Source: JAMXLO01 sp963819855 (GTDB taxonomy: Bacteria > Pseudomonadota > Alphaproteobacteria > Acetobacterales > Acetobacteraceae). From it: a DNA stretch of 64,000 nucleotides. Positions within the stretch are counted from its first letter, which is position 1, and every line of letters starts with the position of its first letter. The position numbers and the translations under genes are program-made. Location: contig CAWFYC010000021.1 of assembly GCA_963819855.1 (NCBI GenBank), positions 682,001 through 746,000 on the forward strand. Direction: 5' to 3'. This document shows, piece by piece, positions 43,916-53,100 of this stretch. The notes under the pieces are model-generated. The model was not told the DNA's origin. It saw only the letters and a program-made list of their open reading frames with translations, and ran no database searches.

Positions 43916-45493
43916 TTACGGCGCCGAACGTCCAAGGGCATACAGGTCCCGATCACGCCGCGACCCGTCGAACGTATAGAACGCGGGCATCGTCAGCCGG
44001 TCACCCGTCAGTACCTTGGTCACGCCGTGTTCGTGATGCCAGCCGGCAGTGAACGCCAGCAGCATTCCCATCGTCGGTCTCACCAGCAGATCGAGGCGGG
44101 GAAAGTACAGCTCCCCGCCGGTATAGCCGTCGTTCAGATACACGATGCTGGCAAAGTCCCGGAACGGCATCCCGTGCGCCGAGCCATCCGGGTTCGCTCG
44201 ATCGGCATGGGGCGGCATCGACATCCCCGGCCGCCAGCGCACCAGTTGGACGGTATCGGCGAACACCGGCGCGGTCAGTTCGTAGAACGCCCGCAGCCGC
44301 TCGGTGACCCGTCGCTGCGCGTCCCGCATCAGCGCTGCCGCACCCGACCGCACGGCTGCGATGTCACGGAAAAACAGGATCCGGCCTTGCCAGAACGCGT
44401 CCTCGATCCCCTCGACGGCCTGCTGCGGCGCTAGCACCTCGGCCGCTTCCGCCAGCAAGCTACATTCGGCCGGGCTCAGGAAACCTGGCTGGTAAATGAA
44501 GTCAAATGCGTCCGGATCGAGGTCCATGTCCGGCGTGACCACGACGGTGGCGGCGGTCGGTGCCAGCACCCCCTCGCGAAGCCGGGTGCGGCCGGTGCGG
44601 TTGGCGTCGGTTTGGTCCTGGTTCAACCGCACCAGCAGGCTGGTTGGTCGCCAGGCTTCGGGTGCGGCCGACCCGAGGGCCGCCGCGGCGGCCGGTGAGT
44701 TTGTGGTATCCTTGGCCAGCACCGGCCGCGTGCCGGACAGGTCGACCGGATCGGCTAACCTGAGCTTGTTGATGTGATCTGCAGTTTCGGTCCCGTCGGG
44801 ATGGCGTCCGACGAAGTAGTGACGCTGCCAAGCCTGTTTCAGCGCCGTCGGATCGGCGGCCTCCATGCGGGCGCGGAATGTGGCCCGCTCGGAGCGGAAT
44901 TGCCCTTCCTCCGCTCGCAACACAGGATCGTCGCCCCAGGCGTGGATCGCGACCTCCCATCGCTCCAGATAGTTCTTGGGGATCGGCATGACCGTGCAAA
45001 AGACTTCGCCCTGCTCGAAGCGTACGGTTCCCGGCCCGAGCATCTGCCAGTTGACGGTGAAGGGATACGGCAGCCAGTCGGTCTCGATGATGCCGGTCAG
45101 CGGCACGATCCCGGGCCGCGGCTCATTGAAGGCGCCGGTCGTCAGCAGATTCCAGCCGGGCGGCGTGCGGAACAAATATCCGGTGTGGAACGTCACGATG
45201 CCGCGGGCGAAATTCGAGACGGCGAAGTGCTCGAATGGAAAACCCGCCGGGAATGGCGCCAATGCCCGGACCGTGAGATCGGAGACCAGCGGCTTGCCGT
45301 TCCATTCCACTTCGAATGGAGCGGGGGTCAGCAGTTCCCAGCCATGGGTGTTGGCAATCGACAGTGGCAGGCAACGATAGGCGTGTCGGTCAGGAAATGC
45401 GTCCATCCAGGCGCGTTCCTGCGTGCAGGGAACGAGAACCGGTGCCTCCTCCGACAACCTGAAGGCTTCAAGGCGCGGCACGGTCACTGTCAT
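43916..45493 (-). CDS. DUF6065-like protein with C-terminal 2-oxoglutarate/Fe(II) dioxygenase domain
   Basis: A 525-residue protein. The N-terminal half (about 1-240) resembles DUF6065: THGWELLTPAPFEVEWNG, FHTGYLFRTPPGWNLL and a proline-rich IVPLTGIIETDWLPYPFTVNW. The C-terminal half (about 325-525) is a prolyl-4-hydroxylase-type double-stranded beta-helix with the metal motif PPHADRA (HxD), YLNDGYTGGELYFP, and the distal His in HEHGVTKVLTGDR, whose Arg would bind 2-oxoglutarate. It probably hydroxylates a peptide or small molecule. The start overlaps the stop of the lipoprotein gene (ATGA). Confidence 0.82.
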   Translation of the reverse strand: MTVTVPRLEAFRLSEEAPVLVPCTQERAWMDAFPDRHAYRCLPLSIANTHGWELLTPAPFEVEWNGKPLVSDLTVRALAPFPAGFPFEHFAVSNFARGIVTFHTGYLFRTPPGWNLLTTGAFNEPRPGIVPLTGIIETDWLPYPFTVNWQMLGPGTVRFEQGEVFCTVMPIPKNYLERWEVAIHAWGDDPVLRAEEGQFRSERATFRARMEAADPTALKQAWQRHYFVGRHPDGTETADHINKLRLADPVDLSGTRPVLAKDTTNSPAAAAALGSAAPEAWRPTSLLVRLNQDQTDANRTGRTRLREGVLAPTAATVVVTPDMDLDPDAFDFIYQPGFLSPAECSLLAEAAEVLAPQQAVEGIEDAFWQGRILFFRDIAAVRSGAAALMRDAQRRVTERLRAFYELTAPVFADTVQLVRWRPGMSMPPHADRANPDGSAHGMPFRDFASIVYLNDGYTGGELYFPRLDLLVRPTMGMLLAFTAGWHHEHGVTKVLTGDRLTMPAFYTFDGSRRDRDLYALGRSAP

Positions 45494-45759
45494 TGCGGCT
45501 GGACTGGCTGCACGCCCCCCGGCGGCGCGAGTCCCTTAGCCCGCATGCACCGCGTCACCGCCTGGCGTTTCGCCATCAGCAGATCGTCCTTTGTCGGTCC
45601 GGGAACGATATAGGCGCCGTTGGTGCGGGTGTAGATCTCCACCACCTTTGGGTCCTTCTCCGCCTGCTGTTCGCATTGCTGCTGCGGGGTGGTGTCGGCC
45701 CCGCCGCCGGAACAGGCGACCAGCACGAGCCCCAGCAGGGGAACCAACCGCCGCTTCAC
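45490..45759 (-). CDS. Small lipoprotein, unknown function
   Basis: An 89-residue protein with lipoprotein signal (LVPLLGLVLVAC, cysteine at about residue 16). The mature part has QQCEQQAEKDPKVVEIYTRTNGAY and KRQAVTRCMRAKGL, two cysteines likely forming a disulfide. It overlaps nudC upstream and the dioxygenase downstream by four bases each, so nudC, this gene and the dioxygenase form an operon. Confidence 0.75.
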   Translation of the reverse strand: MKRRLVPLLGLVLVACSGGGADTTPQQQCEQQAEKDPKVVEIYTRTNGAYIVPGPTKDDLLMAKRQAVTRCMRAKGLAPPGGVQPVQPQ

Positions 45760-46727
45760 TCGGTCGCCATCCAGTCCTCGATCAGACGCCGCGCGATGCT
45801 GTCGACACGCGGCAGCAGGAACCCGTTCGCCTCAGAGTTGCGGATCTGATCGCGCGAGAACCAGCGCACGTCGAGCATCTCTTCCGGATCGATGGTGATA
45901 TCCTCGCTCAGCCCCTCGCCGTAGAAGCCCAGCATGATATTGCCGGGGAACGGCCAGGGCTGGCTCGAATGGTACTGCACGGCGCCGACCTTGATGCCGG
46001 CTTCCTCGAACACCTCGCGCCGCACCGCCTCTTCCAACGTCTCGCCCGGCTCCACGAAGCCGGCCAGCGTGGAATACATGTTGGAGCGCGGGAAGCGCTG
46101 CGAATGCCCGAGCAGCGCGTGATCCCCGCGTGTCACCAGCATGATCACCGCGGGATCGGTGCGCGGGAAATGCTGCGCCTCGCAGGCAGTGCAGACCATC
46201 ATGTGGCCCGCGCTGCGCACGTCGCACACCGCGCCGCACACGCCGCAGAACCGGTGGCGCGCGCGCCAGTGCATCAGCCCGCGCGCATGCGCCAGGATCG
46301 ATGCTTCCGGCCGCGCCACGCCCCACCCAACCGAGCGCAGATCGACGAATTTCCCCAACTCCTCGGAAAGCAGCGGCACCGGATCCTCGGCCGTGCTGAT
46401 GTCGACGGCGAAGATCGCCAGACCGTCGTGCAGACCCAGAAACGCCCAAGGGCCGCCCTGCATGCGCAGCGCGTGGGCCATCTCGCCGGAAATGAACACG
46501 GCCTCGGGCGCGCCGTCGTCGATGCCGCGCACCAGGTTGCGGTTACGCCATACCGGGACGAATAGCGTTTCGGGATCATGCAGTCGCTGCTCGATCCATG
46601 CGGCATCCTCGCGCCGTTCGCCGACGCGGTCGAGTGGACTGGATGAATACACGTTCGGTCGGCTGGCCAGGATGAATGTCACGGCAGTCGCTCGCTGCTT
46701 GGGATCGGCATCGGGCGACGGTGCCAC
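45756..46727 (-). CDS. nudC: NAD+ diphosphatase (NudC)
   Basis: A 323-residue Nudix hydrolase cleaving NAD(H) to NMN and AMP and able to decap NAD-RNA. Zinc ribbon with CGVCG and CTACEAQHFPR, then AVIMLVTRGD, the Nudix box GFVEPGETLEEA...REVFEEAG, and the NudC signature SQPWPFPGNIMLGF (usual form SQPWPFPxS). Length matches longer NudC proteins with an N-terminal domain. First gene of the nudC-lipoprotein-dioxygenase operon. Confidence 0.94.
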   Translation of the reverse strand: MAPSPDADPKQRATAVTFILASRPNVYSSSPLDRVGERREDAAWIEQRLHDPETLFVPVWRNRNLVRGIDDGAPEAVFISGEMAHALRMQGGPWAFLGLHDGLAIFAVDISTAEDPVPLLSEELGKFVDLRSVGWGVARPEASILAHARGLMHWRARHRFCGVCGAVCDVRSAGHMMVCTACEAQHFPRTDPAVIMLVTRGDHALLGHSQRFPRSNMYSTLAGFVEPGETLEEAVRREVFEEAGIKVGAVQYHSSQPWPFPGNIMLGFYGEGLSEDITIDPEEMLDVRWFSRDQIRNSEANGFLLPRVDSIARRLIEDWMATE

Positions 46728-46773
46728 GCGACGGGTGGAGCGGCAACCGCGGCGGCGTACGGTGCGGTTGCAG

Positions 46774-47685
46774 TCATGGTGGCGGCGGTGCCACCGCGCC
46801 CGGGGCGACCGAGCCGATCAGCCAGTCGCGGAACAGCACGATCTTCGGGGCATCCGCGGTCGCCTCGGGGGCCACGATGTAGAAGCCGGCATCGGCCGGC
46901 AGCACGACGTCGAACGGCACCACCAGACGGCCGGCGGCGATGTCCGCCTCGACGAAGCGGGTCCGGCCGAGCGCGACGCCGAGACCCTCGACTGCCGCCT
47001 GGATCGCCATGAAACTCTGATCGAAGCTCAGGCCACGCCGGGTCGCCAGCGACACCGGCAGGCCGGCGGCGGTCAGCCAGAGCTGCCAGTCCTCGCGTGA
47101 CACGGTCGCGTGCAGCAGCGTGTGGTGCGCGAGGTCCTCGGGGTTGCGCAGCGGCTTCTCACCGGTCAGCAGCGACGGGCTGCACACCGGGAACATGTCC
47201 TCCGCCATCAGCCAGTTGGTGCGCAGCCCCGGCCAGTTGCCGCGGCCATAGCGCACCGCCATGTCGACCTCGTCGCGCTGGAAATCCACCAGATGCGACG
47301 AGGTGGTGATGCGGACCTCGATGCCGGGATTGGCGTCCTGGAACGCCGCCACCCTCGTGACCAGCCACTTGGCGGCGAGTGAGGCGGTGGTGCTGACGGT
47401 GAGTAGGCCGTCGCGCTCGGAGCGCCGCAGCCGGGCGGTGGCGCGGCGCAGATCCTCGAACGCCCCGCGCACGGCAGGCAGATAGGATTCCGCCTCGCGT
47501 GTCAGTTCCAGGGCGCGATTGCGGCGCACGAACAGGGGGAGGCCGAGCTGGTCTTCGAGCCGTCGGATCAGGTGGCTGATCGCGGTCTGGGTGACATTCA
47601 GCTCCTCGGCCGCACGGGTGAAGCTGAGGTGACGCGCCGCTGCCTCGAAGGCGCGCAGTCCGCTGAGTGAGGGCAGGGTGGCCAT
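46774..47685 (-). CDS. LysR-family regulator, GcvA-like
   Basis: A 303-residue regulator. N-terminal winged helix: LSGLRAFEAAARHLSFTRAAEELNVTQTAISHLIRRLEDQLG. The effector-binding domain begins with LLTVSTTASLAAKWLVTRVAAF as in GcvA proteins and contains DVDMAVRYGRGNWPGL-like DEVDMAVRYGRGNWPGL. It lies just downstream of, and in the same direction as, the two ThDP-enzyme subunit genes, so it may control that catabolic block. Confidence 0.9.
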   Translation of the reverse strand: MATLPSLSGLRAFEAAARHLSFTRAAEELNVTQTAISHLIRRLEDQLGLPLFVRRNRALELTREAESYLPAVRGAFEDLRRATARLRRSERDGLLTVSTTASLAAKWLVTRVAAFQDANPGIEVRITTSSHLVDFQRDEVDMAVRYGRGNWPGLRTNWLMAEDMFPVCSPSLLTGEKPLRNPEDLAHHTLLHATVSREDWQLWLTAAGLPVSLATRRGLSFDQSFMAIQAAVEGLGVALGRTRFVEADIAAGRLVVPFDVVLPADAGFYIVAPEATADAPKIVLFRDWLIGSVAPGAVAPPPP

Positions 47686-47724
47686 GACGCTGGTCCGACT
47701 TCCGGCATGCGGGCGGATGACCCG

Positions 47725-48339
47725 CTACGTCTTCACCCCCAGCCCGCGCATGAACTGGTCGCGGATGCGTGGCGGATCGCGTTCGGTGGTGTCGGCCGGC
47801 TTCTCGCGATCGATGCGGCAGCCGATCAGCCACGGGCCGTCCTCGCGCAACGACAGCTCGATCAGTTCCTCGAAATCGCCCTCGTCCGCCGCCCAGGCGC
47901 TCTGCGCGATGCCGGCGCCGCGCGCCATCGCGACGATGTCGGCGCCAAGTTCGGTCGCGGTGAGCTGCCCGCCGGTGATCTGGTAGGTGCCGTTGTCCAT
48001 GATGACGATTGCCAGGTTGTTCTGCTTGCGCGCCGCGACCGTGGCGAGCGACCCCACCTGCATCAGGATCGATCCGTCGCCCTCCAGCGCGATCACCTTG
48101 CGCTGCGGCTGCGCCATCGCCACGCCGAACGCGATCGGCACCGCCAGCCCCATGCTGCCCAGCATGTAGAAGTTTTGCGGCCGCCGCCCCGCGGCCCACA
48201 GGTCAAAATTGGTGTAGCCGATACCGCCGATCACCGCCTCGTCGTGCTTCAGCCGCGCCACCATGCGTTGGGTGATATCGAAGCGATTCATCACCTTCGC
48301 CTGGTCGCGGCGTGCCGGATGGTTTGCTGCAAAGGTCAT
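47725..48339 (-). CDS. Thiamine diphosphate-binding decarboxylase, C-terminal subunit (ComE-like)
   Basis: A 204-residue protein equal to the ThDP (PP) domain of 2-oxoacid decarboxylases. AVIGGIGYTNFDLWAAG opens it; LGSMGLAVPIAFGVAMAQP and the ThDP motif GDGSILMQVGSLATVAARKQ...DNGTYQ (GDG to N) are clear. The pyrimidine domain is supplied by the gene at 48386-48898, an arrangement seen in sulfopyruvate decarboxylase (ComDE) and some phosphonopyruvate decarboxylases. ATG 48339 is used; ATG 48291 is an alternative start. Confidence 0.85.
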   Translation of the reverse strand: MTFAANHPARRDQAKVMNRFDITQRMVARLKHDEAVIGGIGYTNFDLWAAGRRPQNFYMLGSMGLAVPIAFGVAMAQPQRKVIALEGDGSILMQVGSLATVAARKQNNLAIVIMDNGTYQITGGQLTATELGADIVAMARGAGIAQSAWAADEGDFEELIELSLREDGPWLIGCRIDREKPADTTERDPPRIRDQFMRGLGVKT

Positions 48340-48385
48340 GCGTGGTTCCGGGCGCCAGCCCGGTCCTCAATCGTCATGGTCGGGC

Positions 48386-48898
48386 TCACTTCGCGAACAC
48401 CTTGCCGCCGGTCAGCAGCGGCGAGAGGATGAACACGCACGGCGCTCGGGTGGCGACCGCCTGGGTGATGCTGCGATCGAGGATGAACTCCACTTCGTCG
48501 AGCCGCGTCATCGTGTGGTGCTCCACCGCGAGCGCTTGCAGAACGGGGCGCATGGTGCGCGCCACCAGCGACTGGCCGATGTTGAATTCGCCCAGCGTGC
48601 CGCGCTCGGACACCATCATCAGCACGGGGATTTGGAACGGCACCGCCAGCGAGGCGATCGCGTTCGGCAGCGTGGCGAACCCGGAGGTCTGCATCAGCAC
48701 GATACCGCGCAGCCCGCCCATCCAGGCGCCGGACACGATACCCACCGCCTCCTCCTCACGCGCGCAGGAGAACGCGGTGAAGAACGGGTCGTCGTGCACG
48801 GCGTCGATCAGCGGGCGCAGCACGTTGTCGGGCACGTAGGTGACCAGCTTCACCTGATGCCGTTTCAGCACGTCGCGCACGATCTCGTGCCACTCCAT
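48386..48898 (-). CDS. Thiamine diphosphate-binding decarboxylase, N-terminal subunit (ComD-like)
   Basis: A 170-residue pyrimidine-domain subunit: VLKRHQVKLVTYVPDNVLRPLID, FFTAFSCAREEEAVGIVSGAWMGG (the catalytic Glu contacting the cofactor N1' lies in REEEAVGI), GIVLMQTSGFATLPNAIASL. Together with the following gene it should form an alpha2beta2-type decarboxylase acting on a 2-oxoacid. The substrate could be sulfopyruvate, phosphonopyruvate or another 2-oxoacid; context does not settle it. Confidence 0.83.
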   Translation of the reverse strand: MEWHEIVRDVLKRHQVKLVTYVPDNVLRPLIDAVHDDPFFTAFSCAREEEAVGIVSGAWMGGLRGIVLMQTSGFATLPNAIASLAVPFQIPVLMMVSERGTLGEFNIGQSLVARTMRPVLQALAVEHHTMTRLDEVEFILDRSITQAVATRAPCVFILSPLLTGGKVFAK

Positions 48899-48993
48899 CC
48901 CTGCTCTCCGGTCCGGAAGCGGCGACTGTGCGACGCCTTGCGCGCGGCGGCAACCGTTCGTAAGGAGACGCGACGCAGGATTAGGAGGGCCCG

Positions 48994-50484
48994 ATGGCTG
49001 ATGCCGGCCGGTATGACGTGATCGTGGTTGGCGCGGGCAACGCCGCGCTGTGCGCCGCGCTCTCCGCGCAGGAGCAGGGCGCCAAGGTGCTGGTGCTGGA
49101 GAAGGCCAACGAGGAGGAGCGGGGCGGCAACTCCACCTTCACCGCCGGCGGTTTCCGCTTCGTGCACCACGGCGTGGACGACCTGCGCAAGGACGTGCTG
49201 GCCGATCTGTCGGACGCCGAGGCGAAGCAGATGTACATCCCGCCGTTCACGGCGGAGATCTACATGGACGATCTGATGAAGGTGACCGAGAACCTTTCGG
49301 AACCGGAACTGGCGGACCTGCTGGTGAACCGCTCGCGCGAGACCGTGGTGTGGATGCGCGAGAAGGGCGTGCGGTGGATTCCGATGTTCAAGCGCCAGTC
49401 CTATCTGGTGAACGGCATCCAGCACTTCTTCGGCGGCATGGCGGTGGAGGCGGTCGGCGGCGGCTGGGGGCTGGTGGATTTCCTGTTCAAGTCGGCCGAG
49501 CGGTACGGCGTCGCGGTGCGCTACAACACCGCGCTGCGCAGGTTGATCCAGAACCGCAAGGGCGACGTCACCGGCGTCACGGTGTTCGGCCCGGACGGCT
49601 ACGAGGACATTTCCGCCAAGGCGGTGGTGCTCGCCTGCGGCGGCTTCGAGGCCGATCCGGAGATGCGGGTGCGCTACTACGGCCCGGGCTGGGAGATGGC
49701 GCGCGTGCGCGGCACAAGGCACAACACCGGCGACGGCATCAAGGCGGCACTGGAGATCGGTGCCGCGGCGTTCGGCGGCTGGTCGACGTGTCACGCGGTG
49801 CAGTGGGACCTGAGCGCGCCGCCGTTCGGCGACCGGGTAGTGCTCGACAACTACCAGAAGCACTCCTATCCGATCGGCATCATCGTCAATGCCAATGGCG
49901 AGCGCTTCGTCGATGAAGGTGCGGATTTCCGCAACCACACCTATGCCAAGTATGGACGCGAGGTGATGAAGCAGCCGCAGCGCATGGCGGTGCAGATCTT
50001 CGACAAGAAGACCATCGATATGACCCGCGACGAATATCGGATCCGCCAGGTGACCAAGGCGGAGGCGAGCACACTGGAGGAGCTGGCGCAGAAGCTGGAG
50101 ATCAGCCCCGAAGGGCTGGTGAAGACGGTGCACGAGTTCAACGCCGCGTGCCAGCCGGGTGACTACAATCCGGCGATCCTCGACGGCAAGGCCACCAAGG
50201 GCATCACGCCACCGAAGTCCAACTGGGCGCTGCCGATCGACGAACCGCCGTATCATGGCTACGCTGTGACCTGCGGCATTACCTTCAGCTTCGGCGGATT
50301 GAAGATCACCACCGACGGCGAGGTGGAGGACACCACCGGCCGCGTCATCCCCGGCCTGTACGCGGGGGGCGAATTGGTGGGCGGCGTGTTCTATCAGAAT
50401 TATCTTGGTGGTGCGGGACTGATGTCAGGGTCGGTGTTCGGTCGGATCGCAGGACGGTCGGCCGGAAGTTACGCGAAGGGTTGA
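48994..50484 (+). CDS. FAD-dependent dehydrogenase, TcuA (tricarballylate dehydrogenase)-like
   Basis: A 496-residue flavoprotein of the fumarate reductase/succinate dehydrogenase family. FAD site YDVIVVGAGNAALCAALSAQE, EEERGGNSTFTAGGFRFVH, the substrate-binding GGFEADPEM and TRHNTGDGIKAALEIGA regions, and the C-terminal GLYAGGELVGGVFYQNYLGG. This organisation matches TcuA, which oxidises tricarballylate to cis-aconitate; TcuB and TcuC partners are not adjacent, so the substrate is uncertain. A GGAGG ribosome-binding site precedes ATG 48994. Divergent from the ThDP genes. Confidence 0.85.
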   Translation: MADAGRYDVIVVGAGNAALCAALSAQEQGAKVLVLEKANEEERGGNSTFTAGGFRFVHHGVDDLRKDVLADLSDAEAKQMYIPPFTAEIYMDDLMKVTENLSEPELADLLVNRSRETVVWMREKGVRWIPMFKRQSYLVNGIQHFFGGMAVEAVGGGWGLVDFLFKSAERYGVAVRYNTALRRLIQNRKGDVTGVTVFGPDGYEDISAKAVVLACGGFEADPEMRVRYYGPGWEMARVRGTRHNTGDGIKAALEIGAAAFGGWSTCHAVQWDLSAPPFGDRVVLDNYQKHSYPIGIIVNANGERFVDEGADFRNHTYAKYGREVMKQPQRMAVQIFDKKTIDMTRDEYRIRQVTKAEASTLEELAQKLEISPEGLVKTVHEFNAACQPGDYNPAILDGKATKGITPPKSNWALPIDEPPYHGYAVTCGITFSFGGLKITTDGEVEDTTGRVIPGLYAGGELVGGVFYQNYLGGAGLMSGSVFGRIAGRSAGSYAKG

Positions 50485-50490
50485 GCAGGC

Positions 50491-50616
50491 GGCGGCACCC
50501 TCACCCGGCTCGCTTGGCTCGCCGACCTCTCCCACTTCGTGGGCGAGATGGACATGCGAATCACCTCTCCCGCTTGCGGGAGAGGTCGCCGCGGAGCGGC
50601 GGGTGAGGGTGCCGCC
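50491..50616. repeat. Nested inverted repeats between convergent genes
   Basis: Outer arms of 17 bases (50491-50507 and 50600-50616, GGCGGCACCCTCACCCG and its reverse complement) enclose an inner perfect hairpin at 50564-50585 (CCTCTCCCGC / GCGGGAGAGG). It lies between the stops of the TcuA-like gene and the convergent dehydrogenase gene and may terminate both transcripts. The inner core resembles the palindromes at 3467 and 11984. Confidence 0.8.
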
Positions 50617-50618
50617 GG

Positions 50619-51674
50619 TTACTCGTGCGGCCTCACCCCCAATAACCGCTCGAACCGCTCGCAATACGCCGGCCACACCTCCGGATTGATCAGCCGCGGC
50701 GGGCGCTTGCCATCCAGGATGTCGATCAGCTGCTCGGCCGCGAACCGCGCCATGTTGTCGCGCGATTCGTGCGTCGCACCTGCCGTGTGCGGACTGACCA
50801 GTACGTTATCGAACGCCATCAGCCGGTGGTCATGCGGCGGCGGTTCGTCCTCCCACACATCCAACCCTGCACCGGCAATCTGCTTCGCCTCCAACGCATC
50901 CGCGAGCGCGTCCTCGTCGTGGATGCCGCCGCGCGCGGTGGTGACGAAATAGGCGTGCTTCGGCATCAGCGCGAACTCGCGTGTGCCCATCATGTTCTTG
51001 GTCTCTTTCGTGTACGGCGCGTTCACCGACACGTAGTCGGCCTGGCGCAGCATCTCATCCAGCGTCGCGACCTTCTCCGCTCCCTTCGCCGCGATCTGCG
51101 CCGCCGAAAGATACGGGTCGTACGCCAGCACGCGCATGCGGAACAGGCCCTTGCACAATTCCGCCAGCCGTCCTCCGACATTGCCGATGCCGATGATGCC
51201 GATCGTCTTGTCAAGCAGCTCCGTGCCGATGAACGCGTTGCGTGGAATATCAGGGGCGCGGCGCATGCGGCGATCGACCTCGATGATCCGCTTCGACAGC
51301 GTGAGCAGCATCGCCAGCGCGTGCTCGGCCACCGCCTCCTTGTTGCCGCCCGACTGGTTCACCACGATGATGCCCTGCCGCGAGCACGCGTCGACATCGA
51401 TGGTGTCGTAGCCGGCACCGTTCGACGACACCGCCACCAGGTTGGGCGTCTTCGCCAGCAGCGCATCGGTCACCTGAAGGTGCTTGCCGATCACCTGACG
51501 CGACGCTCCGATCTGATACGCATGCGCCTGCGACAGGACCGGTTCCGCCTCTGCGTCCGGCGTCTCGTTTTCCAACTTGTCGAGCTGGATGTCAGGCCGC
51601 TTCGCCAGGATCTGGCCGAAGATCGGCCCCGACAGATACTTCACATAAAACACGCGCTTTGCGTTGGGCGCCAT
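50619..51674 (-). CDS. D-isomer-specific 2-hydroxyacid dehydrogenase
   Basis: A 351-residue NAD-dependent enzyme. Rossmann motif KTIGIIGIGNVGGRLAELC, catalytic Arg in VTTARGGIHDE, Glu in DVWEDEPPP and His in VSPHTAGATHESRD. ATG 51674 (MAPNAKRVFYVKYL) is chosen because the family begins there. It is divergent from the FAD oxidoreductase gene at 51757, sharing an 82-base promoter region. In context it may supply or remove a 2-oxoacid used by the ThDP decarboxylase. Confidence 0.88.
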   Translation of the reverse strand: MAPNAKRVFYVKYLSGPIFGQILAKRPDIQLDKLENETPDAEAEPVLSQAHAYQIGASRQVIGKHLQVTDALLAKTPNLVAVSSNGAGYDTIDVDACSRQGIIVVNQSGGNKEAVAEHALAMLLTLSKRIIEVDRRMRRAPDIPRNAFIGTELLDKTIGIIGIGNVGGRLAELCKGLFRMRVLAYDPYLSAAQIAAKGAEKVATLDEMLRQADYVSVNAPYTKETKNMMGTREFALMPKHAYFVTTARGGIHDEDALADALEAKQIAGAGLDVWEDEPPPHDHRLMAFDNVLVSPHTAGATHESRDNMARFAAEQLIDILDGKRPPRLINPEVWPAYCERFERLLGVRPHE

Positions 51675-51756
51675 GGAACCGGCCTCTCGCTCTTGGACTT
51701 GCGGCGAGCCTAGCCGGCAGTTGCGCATACCGGCAACCGGCCGCATCGTCGGTCGC

Positions 51757-53076
51757 ATGCATGCGCCGCTATCCGACCTGGCCGGCCCGCCCGACGTGTA
51801 TACACGCGCCGCGCCGCCACCGCCGCCGACGCAGCCATTGGAGGGCCGGCGCCATGTCGCGGCGGCGGTCATCGGCGCCGGGTTCACCGGGCTTTCCACC
51901 GCGCTGCATCTGGCCGAGGCCGGCATCGAGGTCGCGGTGCTGGAGGCGAAGCAGATCGGCTGGGGCGCGTCGGGCCGCGCATTCGGCCAGGTGGTGCCCT
52001 ATCTGAAGCCGGGGCACGAGGCGATCCTGCGCCACTACGGTGCGGACCGTGGGCAACGTGTCGTCGATGCGGTGGCGGCGGGACCCGATCTGGTGTTCGA
52101 ACTGATTCTCCGCCATCGGATCGAGTGCTGGGCGATCCGTTCGGGTCTGATCTTCGCCGCGCATTCGCCGAGCGGACGACGCGATCTGGAACGGCGCACG
52201 CGGTACTGGCAGCAACGCGCCGCACCGGTGGAGATGCTGGAGGGCGCGCGCTGCGCCGAAGCGATCGGTTCTTCACTCTATCCGGCGGCATCGCTCGATC
52301 GGCGCGGCGGCAATATCAATCCGTTCGCCTACGCGCGCGGGTTGGCGCATGCGGCCGCCACGGCAGGCGCCGTGCTCCATGTGGGAACGCCGGTCCACAG
52401 CCTGACACCGCGCAACGGACGCTGGGAGATCGGCGCCGACAGTGCGGTCCTTACCGCGGACAACGTCGTGATCGCCACCAATGCCTACACCGGCGACCTC
52501 TGGTCCAGCCTGCGCGAGAGCATCATTCCGATGCGCGGCCACGGCTTCGTCACCGAACCGCTGTCCGACAACGTGCGCCACACGATCCTGCCGGAGCGTC
52601 AGTCACTCACCGACACACGGCTGCTCTATTCTGGCGTACGCATGCTGCCCGACGGCAGGCTGCACGGCAGCGCGCACGGACCGAGCTTCGGGGCCGAACC
52701 ACGCGCCGACTGGCGCCGGGTGGATGCGCGCATCCGGCGGCTGTTCCCTCAACTCGGTGCGGTGAAGTGGCAGCAGGCATGGACCGGCTGGGTGGCAATG
52801 ACTACCGATCACTTTCCGCGTCTGCACGAACTCGCGCCGGGGCTGTATGCCGGTCTCGGCTACAATGGCCGCGGCATCGCCGCGGCAACGATGATGGGTC
52901 GTGATCTGGCCACGTTGGTGCGGGGCGCGCGCGATGATGCGACGGTGTTCCCATTGACGCCGCTGCGCCCGCTCGGCTGGCATCGCGTCGCGCCAACGCT
53001 GATCCGCGGGCTGGTGCAGGTGTATCGTGTGCGTGACATGGTCGATGAGTATCGGATGGGCAGGGCCACCGCGTAA
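51757..53076 (+). CDS. FAD-dependent oxidoreductase, DAO/glycine oxidase family (PuuB-like)
   Basis: A 439-residue flavoenzyme oxidising an amine or amino acid. FAD motif VIGAGFTGLSTALHLAEAGIEVAVLEA starts at about residue 35 after a proline-rich tail; GWGASGRAFGQVVPYLKPGH is typical of the gamma-glutamylputrescine oxidase subgroup; the second FAD contact is GLYAGLGYNGRGIAAATMMG. ATG 51757 is the first start that keeps the gene clear of the divergent neighbour's coding region. Followed at 24 bases by an SDR gene. Confidence 0.88.
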   Translation: MHAPLSDLAGPPDVYTRAAPPPPPTQPLEGRRHVAAAVIGAGFTGLSTALHLAEAGIEVAVLEAKQIGWGASGRAFGQVVPYLKPGHEAILRHYGADRGQRVVDAVAAGPDLVFELILRHRIECWAIRSGLIFAAHSPSGRRDLERRTRYWQQRAAPVEMLEGARCAEAIGSSLYPAASLDRRGGNINPFAYARGLAHAAATAGAVLHVGTPVHSLTPRNGRWEIGADSAVLTADNVVIATNAYTGDLWSSLRESIIPMRGHGFVTEPLSDNVRHTILPERQSLTDTRLLYSGVRMLPDGRLHGSAHGPSFGAEPRADWRRVDARIRRLFPQLGAVKWQQAWTGWVAMTTDHFPRLHELAPGLYAGLGYNGRGIAAATMMGRDLATLVRGARDDATVFPLTPLRPLGWHRVAPTLIRGLVQVYRVRDMVDEYRMGRATA

Positions 53077-53100
53077 CAGGCGGAGATGGAGGAAACACCA

